The notes: generated by a model not told the origin, from the letters alone. Counted from the first letter of the stretch, positions 55,301-62,716 are shown. The stretch is 64,000 bases of DNA from Chlorogloeopsis sp. ULAP01 (GCF_030381805.1 NZ_JAUDRH010000021.1:62001-126000), one strand, 5' to 3'. A program made the numbers and translations.

Positions 55301-56758
55301 TGGTGTTTCTGCTTCGAGACGAATCCAAGGTCTAGTTTCCGTATTCAAATACAACGGTGAGTTTTCAAGATCTAGTTTTGGGTGTGGTTTGGTAACGTTG
55401 ATAGTTGGTGGCAATACTTTATGGTGCAAAGCTAATGCCGTTTTAATTAGGCTTGCTGCTCCTGCGGCAGCTTTTGTATGCCCGATCTGGGATTTGACAC
55501 TACCGAGTGCAATATGCTGTTTTTTTGAATTGTTGGCGCCAAAAACCTCTTTGAGAGATGCAACTTCGGCGGGATCTCCAACCATCGTGCCTGTGCCGTG
55601 CGCTTCGATTAAACCGACACTTACAGGCGAAAATCCTGCATCTTCATAAGCACGATGTAAAGCTCTGACTTGTCCTTCTGGGCGAGGTGCATAAATGCTT
55701 TTATAGCGTCCATCGCTAGAGGTACCAATACCTTTAATAACTGCATAGATGCGATCGTTATCTCTGACGGCATCTTCAAGACGCTTTAGCACTAGCATCC
55801 CAATACCTTCAGCCAGCATCATCCCATCTGATTGAGCATCAAAAGGTTTTGGATTCTGGCTTGGGGTGACAGCTGGTGTTTTGCTAAAACACATATAAGC
55901 GACTATCGAGTTGTCGGTGTCAACTCCGCCTGTCAGCATCATGTCGGCTCGATATTCAACTAGTTCGCTGATTGACATGGCGAGCGCTCCTAATGAACTG
56001 GCGCAGGCGGCATCCACCACACAGTTCGTTCCTCCAAAATCTAAGCGATTGGCAATACGTCCAGCAACTATATTCGCGAGCATACCAGGAAAAGCATTTT
56101 CTTCCCACCGCACATATGCACTTTTGATTTTCTCGATAATTTTTTGTGTATCCTCATCAGATAAACCACTACTTTTGAGGGCTTTTTCCCAGATCGGATA
56201 CTCTAGCCTAGTAGCCAATGGCATTGCTAGCTGTCTTGCTAGTGCCACACCCAAAATCACTCCAGTGCGCTCTCGATTAAACTGGCTTTTTTCACCGTAG
56301 CCCGCATCTTCCATTGCTGCTTTTGCAACAACCAAACTTAACAACTGCGAAATATCTGTAACTTCCAGAACATTAGGGGGAAGCCCAAATTCCATCGGGT
56401 TAAATTCGATTTCGGGGATGAATCCGCCGCGTTTGCAGTAGGTTTTATCAGGTGCTTTGGGATCAGGATCATAGTATTCATCAATGCTCCAGCGTGATGG
56501 AGGAACATCGGTGATACAGTCAACTTTGCGAATAATTTTTTCCCAATATTCTTGTAAATTTTTAGATTCCGGGAAAATAGAAGCCATTCCAACAATGGCA
56601 ACTGGAGTGTGTTGCAATCGTCTATTAATTTTGTTGGTTTCTGTCGCTTGTGCGGACATGGTTTGTTTCACCTTTATAAGCTTGTGCAAGCCTTTTTCAC
56701 AATTGCTTATTTCCTCTTGCAACTGTGCCAAGGTAGCTTCAATCCAAGAAGCAGTCAT
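49325..56758 (-). CDS. PfaA/HglE-like polyketide synthase, KS-AT-ACP-ACP-KR-DH
   Basis: This 2477-residue type I iterative synthase has an N-terminal helical segment. KS spans about residues 50-510, with active Cys in VVDAACASSLGAL near 250, His in EAHGTGTMVGDP and KSQIGHTKAAAG. AT spans about 620-950 (VVGHSFGELTALW, Ser near 724). A long linker at about 1000-1380 is made of tandem duplications. Two nearly identical ACPs follow (GIDSIKRVEIL near 1419 and 1581). KR is at about 1880-2150 (VFLVSGGAKGITAQ; FSSVVGFYGNIGQSDYA). The C-terminal DH-like domain has HVIAGRPVLPA near 2222 and DVQIHSLW. Start ATG 56758 precedes a typical N-terminus; the ribosome site is weak. Promoter C lies about 250-300 bp upstream. 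Confidence 0.95.
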   Translation of the reverse strand: MTASWIEATLAQLQEEISNCEKGLHKLIKVKQTMSAQATETNKINRRLQHTPVAIVGMASIFPESKNLQEYWEKIIRKVDCITDVPPSRWSIDEYYDPDPKAPDKTYCKRGGFIPEIEFNPMEFGLPPNVLEVTDISQLLSLVVAKAAMEDAGYGEKSQFNRERTGVILGVALARQLAMPLATRLEYPIWEKALKSSGLSDEDTQKIIEKIKSAYVRWEENAFPGMLANIVAGRIANRLDFGGTNCVVDAACASSLGALAMSISELVEYRADMMLTGGVDTDNSIVAYMCFSKTPAVTPSQNPKPFDAQSDGMMLAEGIGMLVLKRLEDAVRDNDRIYAVIKGIGTSSDGRYKSIYAPRPEGQVRALHRAYEDAGFSPVSVGLIEAHGTGTMVGDPAEVASLKEVFGANNSKKQHIALGSVKSQIGHTKAAAGAASLIKTALALHHKVLPPTINVTKPHPKLDLENSPLYLNTETRPWIRLEAETPRRAGVSSFGFGGTNYHIVLEEYSGEHDRPYRLHKTPQSVFIFAPTPEQLLSRCEEILSKLQSEDQEQDYELLIAACQSLEIPVTDARVGFVADSLADACKLLQITIKLLQDNSQASSWEHPQGIFYRKTGIVTEGKIVALFSGQGSQYLEMGRELAINFPYLRQSYSCIDSLFCKDGLQPLSEIVFPPPVFNPPQRQAQVEALQQTEYAQPAIGAFSVGLYKILQQAGFKPDFVVGHSFGELTALWAAGVLSEEDYFFLVKARGQAMAAPNDPEFDAGAMLAVKGDVTQVEEVVKNFPLVTIANLNSPRQVVLAGAKAEIAKIRDILEKSAFSTVLLPVSAAFHTPLVAHAQKPFAHAIEKVNFNQPQISVYTNVTGERYPSEPQAIQKILKQHLINQVLFKQEIENIYAEGGYCFIEFGPKSILTNLVKDILAEKPHLAVALNSSQQKDSDRCLREAVVQLRVAGLPLKNLDPYQIEYKTPEVAKNKLLNVWLNGSNYLSEKTKQAFAKALQNGHQVSIAYAKDDFSTLPVLNTNKTPIPSYVNSEHHQPALVTNGYKPAESSGEKIHQNGYQVSFTHPKDNSPGANTPSSLTVNNTPPYVNTENSKSILVANGNKPEKSSEMMKSPQATSQPQQQSNPQLPQNYQLILDSLEYTLIEFNRHQRDVLRVHEQSLQHQTEYTKTFFQLMQQQNSLLKNSQSALPQAENKQIALSYAERSIMRFHEHQGETLRVHEQYLNHQTEHTKNFFQLLQQQYDLLIANKGNKMEQEVWGKNCYPNPDLQLIEDGVLDSQRRTDKRPAVLPSEESTISEQQDNSIVAVPVNELVTSFEVVSTNGVHSDLSNGVYHHGSNGTNLGVSPEVVSTNGVHSDTNNGTKPVAIKTSDTSIDTLSSPITIDEATLSQTLLNVVSEKTGYPVEMLELSMDIEADLGIDSIKRVEILGALLELYPDLPKPNPEELGQLRTLGQIVEYMRTLVPAIAQIESAPTNIAQEVEDAKRNEDKETRRQQDFGRESDSQFSVSSSSSIPATIATPEEPTSLVSAIAITPAESVSPVPSVDFSDLSQILLNVVSEKTGYPVEMLELSMDMEADLGIDSIKRVEILGALLELYPDLPRPNPEELGELRTLGQIVDYMKQQANVLEKKTLPVEPCSQLPELDCKILRSPVKLKFLPEPDVLDFTLPEKHIALLTDDGSLTTSELALALYERGWKVVVLSFPQTLIAQQLPLPEGVNRVVLASLSEENLKNQLEAIASEYGSIAAFIHLNPASHDDTSNDIRYLETEKALLRQVFLIAKHLKEPLNQAASVGRSCFLTVARLDGEFGLGQKTNFGAIGSGLFGLTKTLNQEWEPVFCRALDLSPDLDTQTSVSYILAELYDPNRLITEVGYSSQGRTTLVCEEDTGTRGGGDTENSSLSASPRLSISASSPRSQVFLVSGGAKGITAQCVIQLAQCYQCKFILLGRSPVDPEPVWAEGCLNEGELKKRIMDDFLAKGDKPTPAMVQKKYKAISSRREIDTTLRAIEQAGGQAEYLSVDITDATLLQEQLNAVVERLGTVTGIIHGAGNLADKRIENKSERDFETVYAAKVKGLENLLRCVSPDQLNYLVLFSSVVGFYGNIGQSDYAIANEILNKSAHLVKRNYPNCHVVAINWGPWESGMVTPELKKAFTERGIETIPIKVGTQMLVNELTQTNQPTVQVVIGSPLTYTPKSLNPELKKFRIQRRLKLAANPFLQDHVIAGRPVLPATCALSWITSTCEQLYPGYKSFSCLNYKVLKGIIFDESLASEYTIDLQEIAKNDADEIELDAKIWSQNREGKIRYHFSSHVKLKHQIPVTPNYDALNLQQEEIIFGSSNSLYQNGAMSLFHGPYFQGVKTILNASPEKVTIECTLPNLGNRQQGQFPVITFNPYIADVQIHSLWIWTQYFHQKGCLPSEIKTFEQFAPIPFGEKFYVSCEVKSKTESSVIADVIAHDIQGKIYTRMIGAKGTILPTKRG

Positions 56759-57335
56759 GACTCAATATGATTGTGTTTGTGAGATGTCGGGAGTTATCTA
56801 ATTTTTCTCCCTTGATGCAAACAAAGTTGAAACTGTAGTTAGTGAAGAAATACTTGTTTTTACAGAACAATTGAGATTTTCTTCAAGGCAGCTAAATTAG
56901 TTGTTAGTCAGCTTTAGCTGGGTTAGCTTCATCTAGAAAAATAATTCTACTCTTTCTATACTCTTTGGATTAGAGTAATCCCATTCATTGCTTTCGCTGC
57001 TTATTTTATGACTGGTTAATTTCCTATTACAACTCATATGCAACTCTGACGCAACGTTGATTAAGCAGGCTTAGAAAGTAAGTTCAATTCAAATTTATAT
57101 TTTTACACCCGTGATGACTAGAGGATATCTATAAACAGAAACTTAATAATACTCAAGTGTTGATAGGATAAACACTTGAAAAATTGTAGATATTGAAAGC
57201 AGTAATATGCAAAAATCAAGCTTATTAATGCTTTGCTCTTTTTTATAGATACTCTCTTACTTACTATTTACGCTTGATGCAAAAGTGAAACTTTATATCA
57301 TTAGCTCAATAGCTCAATCAGGGTTTGATTCTGAA
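56759..57335. other. Leader and promoter region of the PKS operon
   Basis: No gene is seen. Promoter C is at 57005-57055; if used, the PKS mRNA would have a leader of about 240 bases. No terminator hairpin or known riboswitch fold is apparent in the leader. Confidence 0.5.
57005..57055 (-). promoter_or_regulatory. GTTGCAT 11-bp direct-repeat promoter C (PKS operon)
   Basis: On the minus strand three half-sites in exact 11-bp register start at 57055 (GTTGCGT), 57044 (GTTGCAT) and 57033 (GTTGTAA). CATAAA (57010-57005) begins 23 bp after the last one, the same spacing as in promoters A and B. The PKS start codon lies 275 bp from the last half-site. Confidence 0.6.
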
Positions 57336-57599
57336 TTAGGTATCATCTTCTCTAGTCCTCGATTTAGTCTGAAGATTAGCAGCATCTAATAGCTGCTTTT
57401 CAAATTCACTAACACTAATTCCTAGTTCGGAGGCTGTTTTGGCTTTCCATTCTTCAAGTTCAGAATCATGTTGATTGAGCCATTCATGTACGGCAAGGCG
57501 TGCCATCTCAGCTTTACGTACTGTTTGGCGGGCTGCATGAAAAATTAGCCGTTGGTTATCAAAATTTGGCAATGAGAGCATGAATCGCTGTAGCTTCAT
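57336..57599 (-). CDS. Small helical protein (87 residues), unknown
   Basis: The protein KLQRFMLSLPNFDNQRLIFH has a polar, alternating charged helical body (AARQTVRKAEMARLAVHEWLNQHDSELEEWKAKTASELG) and an acidic/basic C-terminus. No known domain is visible. It sits alone between the PKS promoter and the direct-repeat region, on the PKS strand, 577 bp upstream of the PKS start. It could be a small regulator or structural peptide; this is not shown by the sequence. Confidence 0.5.
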   Translation of the reverse strand: MKLQRFMLSLPNFDNQRLIFHAARQTVRKAEMARLAVHEWLNQHDSELEEWKAKTASELGISVSEFEKQLLDAANLQTKSRTREDDT

Positions 57600-57696
57600 T
57601 ATTCTGTAGTATGCAAAATTATCTATAGTGTGTAAGCGTGTAAACGTCTGTACTTATATCACTTATTTTCATCATACCTAAAGTATATTTTCCAAA

Positions 57697-57714
57697 GTTG
57701 CATACAAATTGCAC
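57697..57714 (+). promoter_or_regulatory. GTTGCAT 11-bp direct-repeat site D (weak)
   Basis: GTTGCAT at 57697 and ATTGCAC at 57708 are 11 bp apart. No CATAAT-like box stands at the spacing seen in A-C. It may be an auxiliary site near the promoter of the 57336-57599 gene. Confidence 0.4.
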
Positions 57715-58002
57715 CTCTTCTCTTTGTAAACTCGTCCTAACTTTAGTTTTATCTGTGTTTTAGACTTAATTGGGGATTTTTAAGAAGAGCTTTTCAATTA
57801 GGAGTGTAACTTAATTTAAATTTCTGGGCAGACATTCTAGATATAGTCTGAAATATCGTTTTCTTGATTTGTTCTGATCAAGGCATAATATTTGAGATTA
57901 TTATTCTTTTGTATAATTTTAAAATTAAACAACTAGTAAAGCGATTAATTTTTACATCTGTCAAAAAGTAGATATTTGTAATTTTTGCTCAATATATAAG
58001 GT

Positions 58003-58042
58003 CTTACAAGAGTCTTATAAGGCTCTTATAATACCCTTATAA
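58003..58042. promoter_or_regulatory. CTTATAA array, four copies at exact 11-bp period
   Basis: CTTACAA at 58003 is followed by CTTATAA at 58014, 58025 and 58036, all one helical turn apart, with four-base spacers. A possible TATAAG -10 is at 58051. Such tandem heptamers are typical of OmpR/PhoB-class or SARP-type regulators. Confidence 0.65.
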
Positions 58043-58337
58043 AACTTGGGTATAAGAAGTAGCAGTTATCAATTGAGTGTAATACAGTTTGCTTATAGAT
58101 ATGCATCTATGTGGTATTTTTAGATTGTGTCTGTCTTCTATGCCAATAAGAATTTATATTGTTGCTGTGGTTATTTATCTAATGAACATGATTACTAAAA
58201 TATCTGCTATAAGATAGATGATTAAACTACATTTTTAATTAAAAAGTAAAAACGTTGTGACTTCAATAACAAACTTTTTTTAAAAAGATTACCGGAATAA
58301 TTAAATTTCAAATTCAATTTCTATTTGTATTTAAAAT

Positions 58338-58378
58338 GTTGCATATCAGTTGCAATTGAGTATCAGTCAGACTATGGT
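58338..58378 (+). promoter_or_regulatory. GTTGCAT 11-bp direct-repeat promoter E (58567 gene)
   Basis: GTTGCAT at 58338 and GTTGCAA at 58349 are followed by GTATC at 58360, all in 11-bp register. A TATGGT -10-like box lies at 58373, 24 bp after the last strong half-site. The distance from the second half-site to the downstream ATG (218 bp) equals that of promoter B to the GT4 start. Confidence 0.6.
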
Positions 58379-58566
58379 ATATGGTTAGATAAAAATGAAT
58401 AAAAAAGTGAATAGAAATGGCACTTCATAGTCCTTAATTAGCAAAGTAGAGGTCAGAAGAATGTAAACATAATTTTAGTTAATGTAGTTCATCAAAATTT
58501 CTTATAGCTTCATCAAGATTTATAATTACACCTTGTCGCATTCCGCTTTCACCCGATTAAAATTCC

Positions 58567-58905
58567 ATGAAACTAAACGGAGTTGCTGGCATGAGACTAT
58601 CTGATTTAGATCCACTCATACCGCTATCTAATTTAAGAGAAGAGCTCCTCAAATTACCAAAAGGCTACTGCTTTTATGAGCAAGAACTAATAGAATTTTT
58701 ATCACGACGACGGTGGCCTGAAAACAATCGCCGTATTGACAGAACGACTTTTTGGAGGTGGAGAAACGACAACGGGATTGAGCATCAAAAAGTCTTTAGT
58801 CGATTAGATCTCTTAAAACTTTGCCAAATCTGTGACCATTATCGAATAGATGGAACTCGTAGCGAATACTTAGACATTGTCAAACGGAAAAAAGAGGTAT
58901 CCTAA
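58567..58905 (+). CDS. Small possible helix-turn-helix DNA-binding protein
   Basis: This 112-residue basic protein has a region that reads like a DNA-recognition helix: RIDRTTFWRWRNDNGIEHQK at about residues 56-75. It is preceded by YCFYEQELIEFLSRRRWP and followed by LLKLCQICDHYR. Repeated Arg/Trp content supports nucleic-acid binding. It could start at ATG 58567 or at Met9 (58591). The family is not one I can name. Because it stands directly downstream of a GTTGCAT promoter and next to the exporter genes, it is a candidate local regulator, possibly self-controlled. This is inference. Confidence 0.55.
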   Translation: MKLNGVAGMRLSDLDPLIPLSNLREELLKLPKGYCFYEQELIEFLSRRRWPENNRRIDRTTFWRWRNDNGIEHQKVFSRLDLLKLCQICDHYRIDGTRSEYLDIVKRKKEVS

Positions 58906-59156
58906 ACTAGTAAATAAGCATATCTTTGAAGGCAGAAATTATTAAATGGCTCCCCTCTGGTACAGAGTGATGGATATTTTTCTATAGTCCATCCTCTGAT
59001 ACTTCCAAAAAATAAAGGTGGAAATTATTCAGTCAATTCTATCCAGTTTACTTTTTATATCTATGTGACTGTAGAGCGGAGCTATTACTATTTGTTTCTC
59101 TCTAATTGTAGAAATAATTAGGTAGAACTGTATCAATCACTGGGAAAATATTAATT

Positions 59157-60419
59157 ATGGTGCGTAAAGAAAGGCAACCAATGACGATTCCTGCAAATCG
59201 GTTGCCTATAATTATGGTGATCGCTACGGCTGTAGGTATCAGTACAGTTTCTCTCTACGGCCTTTTCAGATTTTTACCTAAGTCTGTAGATCAAACTTCA
59301 ACTAACCCAGTTACTTCTCCTGCCATCACTGCTGTTGCTGCTCTTGGACGTTTGGAACCTCAAGGAGAAGTGATTAGTTTATCTGCTCCTAATTCTCAAG
59401 GTGGTGTTCGAGTTGCACGACTTCTAGTCAATAAAGGAAACAAGGTGCGTAAAGGACAACCAATTGCGCTACTTGATACTTTCTATGTTCGTCTTGCTGC
59501 CTTAGAGCAAGCTAAAAAACAAGTCCAAGTTGCCCAAGCTAGTCTGAATCAGGTAAAGGCGGGGGCAAAAGCAGGAGATATATATGCACAAAAGGCAACT
59601 ATTGCCCGCTTAGAAGCTCAGTTAGCTGGAGAAATATCTGCCCAAAGCGCAACTATTGCTCGGCTAGAGGCAGAATTACGTAATGCCCAAAGTGAGAATC
59701 GGCGCTATCAAATGTTGTACCAAGAAGGAGCGATTTCAGCTTCCGATGCAGATACTAGGCGTTTGAGGATGGAAACTATCCAAGAACAGCTCAATGAAGC
59801 AAAAGCTGTGAAAAATCGAACCACAGAAACTCTACAAAAGCAGTTGACTGAGGCAAGAGCCAGACTAGCAAGTATTGCTGAGGTTCGCCCTACAGATGTG
59901 CAAGCAGCGCAAGCCGACGTTGAGAGTGCAAAAGCAGCAGTTGCCCAAGCTCAGGCAGATTTCGATTTAAGTGTGGTGCGATCGCCTATCGATGGTCAAA
60001 TCTTAAGAGTTTATACTTGGCCTGGAGAAGTGATCGGCAATCAAGGTATTGCTCAAATTGGTCGTACAAATCAAATGTATGTAGTTGCGGAAGTCTACGA
60101 AGCCGACATTAAAAAAGTGCATCTAGGTCAACTGGCAAGTATTACTAGCGATGCTTTTTCTGGGGAGATACAAGGAACAGTAGCAGATATCGGCTTACAA
60201 GTGACTCAACAAAATATATTCAGTAACAATCCAGGAGCAAACACAGATAACAAAGTAGTTGAAGTCAAAATTCGTATTAATAATTCAGAAGACAATGAGC
60301 GAGTTGCAGCCCTTACCAACTTACAAGTAGAAGTACTCATTCATCTTGGGCAGTCTCAGCAACATAACAGAAGGCAGCAGGCAGTAGGCAGCAGGCAGCA
60401 GGCAGAAGCCAGAAGCTAG
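59157..60419 (+). CDS. devB: DevB-type membrane fusion protein
   Basis: This is a periplasmic adaptor of a tripartite exporter. It has an N-terminal membrane anchor (about residues 17-38), then a lipoyl-like half (AALGRLEPQGEVISLSAP, VRKGQPIALLDT). A coiled-coil hairpin spans about 115-260 (AKKQVQVAQASLNQVKAGA, YQEGAISASDADTRRLRM). The second lipoyl half and barrel follow (SVVRSPIDGQILRVYTWPGEVIG; VVAEVYEADIKKVHLGQ). DevB works with DevC, DevA and a TolC-like pore to export heterocyst glycolipids in Anabaena. The last about 20 residues (from RRQQAVGSRQQAEARS back) look translated from repeat DNA. It is separated from devC by a 400-bp repeat island. Confidence 0.92.
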   Translation: MVRKERQPMTIPANRLPIIMVIATAVGISTVSLYGLFRFLPKSVDQTSTNPVTSPAITAVAALGRLEPQGEVISLSAPNSQGGVRVARLLVNKGNKVRKGQPIALLDTFYVRLAALEQAKKQVQVAQASLNQVKAGAKAGDIYAQKATIARLEAQLAGEISAQSATIARLEAELRNAQSENRRYQMLYQEGAISASDADTRRLRMETIQEQLNEAKAVKNRTTETLQKQLTEARARLASIAEVRPTDVQAAQADVESAKAAVAQAQADFDLSVVRSPIDGQILRVYTWPGEVIGNQGIAQIGRTNQMYVVAEVYEADIKKVHLGQLASITSDAFSGEIQGTVADIGLQVTQQNIFSNNPGANTDNKVVEVKIRINNSEDNERVAALTNLQVEVLIHLGQSQQHNRRQQAVGSRQQAEARS

Positions 60420-60819
60420 AAGGTAGTCCCTATGAACTTCGTACATCACTTTCCTATACACGCCAGGTGCTTTATGCCGGGAGACCCTTTTACTTTCGCT
60501 TATCCACTACTCTGCGAGAAGCCGGACTACGTCCGTCTACGTGTCTACGCCAGTTGCTACAAGTCGGCACTAGACGCGTTCGCCGTCAGGCGTTGCGTTA
60601 GCTAGCGGCTTCCCGGAGGGTAGCCGCAAGGGCGCGCTGGCTCACCACCGCACTGGCTCCCCTACACCCTTTCACCCCCATACACATTTTCAAGGCAGAA
60701 GAGAAATCGCTATCTTCCTTCTCCCAACTCTGTTCCCTTGCCTAACAAGATAATTTATTTTGCACTACTACTTAATACCCAGAGATTGAGAATGCAATCT
60801 CAGTTTTGAGGTTTAAAAA
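60420..60819. repeat. Repeat island inside the dev operon
   Basis: No gene is seen. From 60372 (GGCAGCAGGCAG repeats at the devB end) to about 60660 the DNA is a string of G+C-rich repeats. These include GCTAGCGGCTTCCCGGAGGGTAGCCG (two halves, 60602-60628) and GGGCGCGCTGGCTC. The remaining part up to 60819 is ordinary intergenic DNA with the devC leader. Confidence 0.7.
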
Positions 60820-61992
60820 ATGACTATCAAGATACCTGTAGCTTGGCTACAATTAGCTCGCCAAAGAATTCGCTTTCTAGTAGCTTTGGCTGGTATTGCT
60901 TTTGTGACTGTTTTGATGTTCATGCAAATTGGCTTTCAAGATGCTCTTTATGCAAGTGCTACACAAGTGCAAAAAAACTTAGAAGGAGACTTATTTTTAA
61001 TAAGTTCTCAATATAAATCTTTAACTTCCAATCAAAGTTTTTCACGCATTCGTTTGTACCAAGCATTAGGCTTTGAAGATGTAGAATCAGTCAATTCTTT
61101 ATACGTTCAATTTGCTAAACTGAAAAACCCAATTAATGGTCGTAAGTTTCCAATTTATGTACTTGGCTTTGATCCAGCAAAATCTGTTTTCAAATTACCA
61201 GAAGTTAACGAAAATATAAATCTACTTAAACGTCCTAATGTAGTTTTGTTTGACAGTGGTTCGCGACCAGAATTTGGCCCGCTCGCGGAAAATTTTGCAC
61301 AACAAGAACCTGTCAGTGTTGAAATATTTGGATACAATTCGACAATTGGTTATAGAGTTAAAGTTGCTGGTTTATTTAGACTTGGGCCTTCCTTTGGGGT
61401 TGATGGTAATTTAATGATTAGTTACTCAACTCTAATGAGGTTATTTCAAGACCGTTCTCCCGGTTATATAGATATAGGTATACTTACCCTCAAACCTGGT
61501 GCTAATCCCCATAAAGTTTTGGCAATGCTATCAGCACACTTACCAAAAGATGTAAAAGTTTTGACGCGTGAAGGCTTTATTGATTTTGAAAGAAACTATT
61601 GGAGTGTAAGAACACCGATTGGATTTATCTTTAATTTGATGGTAATTATGGGTTTTGTGGTTGGAGTAGTCGTTGTTTATCAAATACTTTATAGTAATAT
61701 CTCCAGTCACTTAGCTGAATATGCAACATTAAAAGCAATGGGATTTAAAAATAAATACTTACTAGGTATTGTTTTTCAACAATCTTTGATTTTGGCAATC
61801 TTAGGTTATATTCCTGGTATAGTTATATCTACAATTCTCTATAATGTCGCAAAAAATGCTACTAAGTTACCAGTTTTGATGAGTTATGATAAGGCAATAA
61901 TTGTATTAATTTCTACCTTGATAATGTGTTTAACTTCTGCGTTTTTATCCACTAATAAATTACGGGTAGTAGATCCAGCTGAAATTTTCTAA
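60820..61992 (+). CDS. devC: DevC-type ABC transporter permease
   Basis: This MacB/FtsX-like permease has one N-terminal membrane helix (LVALAGIAFVTVLMFMQIGFQ), a large periplasmic domain (about residues 45-265), and three C-terminal helices (FIFNLMVIMGFVVGVVVVYQILY, ILAILGYIPGIVISTI, IIVLISTLIMCLTSAFLS). The family-typical EYATLKAMGFKNKYLLGIVFQQS loop is present between helices. About 390 residues is usual for DevC. It shares the strand and direction with devB and devA. Together they form an exporter that in Anabaena moves heterocyst glycolipids; here it may serve the lipid made by the nearby PKS. Confidence 0.93.
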   Translation: MTIKIPVAWLQLARQRIRFLVALAGIAFVTVLMFMQIGFQDALYASATQVQKNLEGDLFLISSQYKSLTSNQSFSRIRLYQALGFEDVESVNSLYVQFAKLKNPINGRKFPIYVLGFDPAKSVFKLPEVNENINLLKRPNVVLFDSGSRPEFGPLAENFAQQEPVSVEIFGYNSTIGYRVKVAGLFRLGPSFGVDGNLMISYSTLMRLFQDRSPGYIDIGILTLKPGANPHKVLAMLSAHLPKDVKVLTREGFIDFERNYWSVRTPIGFIFNLMVIMGFVVGVVVVYQILYSNISSHLAEYATLKAMGFKNKYLLGIVFQQSLILAILGYIPGIVISTILYNVAKNATKLPVLMSYDKAIIVLISTLIMCLTSAFLSTNKLRVVDPAEIF

Positions 61993-62017
61993 ATTTAATC
62001 AAATTAATTACAAATCC

Positions 62018-62716
62018 ATGTTTCAACAAGAAGTTGTTGTTTCTGTGAGAAATATCAATCACTACTTTGGTCAATATTCGTTACGAAATCAGATTTTATT
62101 TGATATTAATTTAGTCATAAAATCTGGAGAAATTGTGATTTTATCGGGGCCATCGGGTTCCGGAAAAACAACTTTATTAACATTGATTGGCGGGTTACGT
62201 TCTGTTCAAGAAGGAAGCCTAAAATTTTTGAATTGGGAATTACATGGAGCAAGTAATGAAAAACTAGTGCAAGTACGTCGCAATATTGGCTACGTTTTCC
62301 AGGCTCATAACTTGCTGGATTTTTTAACAGCTCGACAAAATGTACAAATGTCACTTGAACTTCACCAACATATTTCCTATCGAGAAGCTTGTCTGAAATC
62401 AGAAGCAATGCTCAATGCCGTTAAGTTAGGACATCGAATTAATTACTACCCTACAGAGCTATCGGGAGGGCAAAAGCAACGGGTAGCGATCGCCCGCGCT
62501 TTGGTGAGCCAGCCCAAATTAGTTTTAGCTGATGAGCCTACTGCTGCCTTAGATAGTAAATCAGGTCGAGATGTTGTAGAAATTATGCAGCAACTTGCTA
62601 AAGAGCAGAAATGTGCTATTTTGTTGGTGACTCATGACAACCGAGTTTTAGATGTAGCAGATCGAATAATTCACATCGAAGATGGTCGGCTAATTAAAGA
62701 AGAGTATTTTAACTGA
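62018..62716 (+). CDS. devA: DevA-type ABC transporter ATPase
   Basis: This is the ATP-binding subunit of the exporter. Walker A is GPSGSGKTTLLT near residue 48, the Q-loop region is GYVFQAHNLLDFLTARQNVQMSL, the signature is LSGGQKQRVAIARAL, and Walker B is LVLADEPTAALDSKSG. The H-loop is LLVTHDNRVLDVADR. The length of 232 residues is usual. It starts 25 bp after devC. Its 3' end overlaps the convergent AEC-type gene by eight bases, so the two transcripts may interfere. Confidence 0.95.
   Translation: MFQQEVVVSVRNINHYFGQYSLRNQILFDINLVIKSGEIVILSGPSGSGKTTLLTLIGGLRSVQEGSLKFLNWELHGASNEKLVQVRRNIGYVFQAHNLLDFLTARQNVQMSLELHQHISYREACLKSEAMLNAVKLGHRINYYPTELSGGQKQRVAIARALVSQPKLVLADEPTAALDSKSGRDVVEIMQQLAKEQKCAILLVTHDNRVLDVADRIIHIEDGRLIKEEYFN

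Larger units (their letters stand above)
57600..58566. other. Long A+T-rich regulatory intergenic region
   Basis: No gene is supported. It contains the half-site pair D (57697), the CTTATAA x4 array (58003-58042) and promoter E (58338-58378), listed separately. Confidence 0.6.

Noticed and set aside
49325..56758. Assignment of the PKS as the true heterocyst glycolipid synthase HglE
   Set aside because: The neighbours DarA, DarB, three acyltransferases and desaturases do not occur in the known hgl island, and the HetN-like gene nearby lacks RGSGR, so a paralogous lipid pathway is more likely.
58003..58042. CRISPR array or iteron-type replication origin for the CTTATAA ladder
   Set aside because: Units are only seven bases with four-base spacers, with no long conserved repeat, no rep gene and no cas gene nearby. 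A regulator site is simpler.
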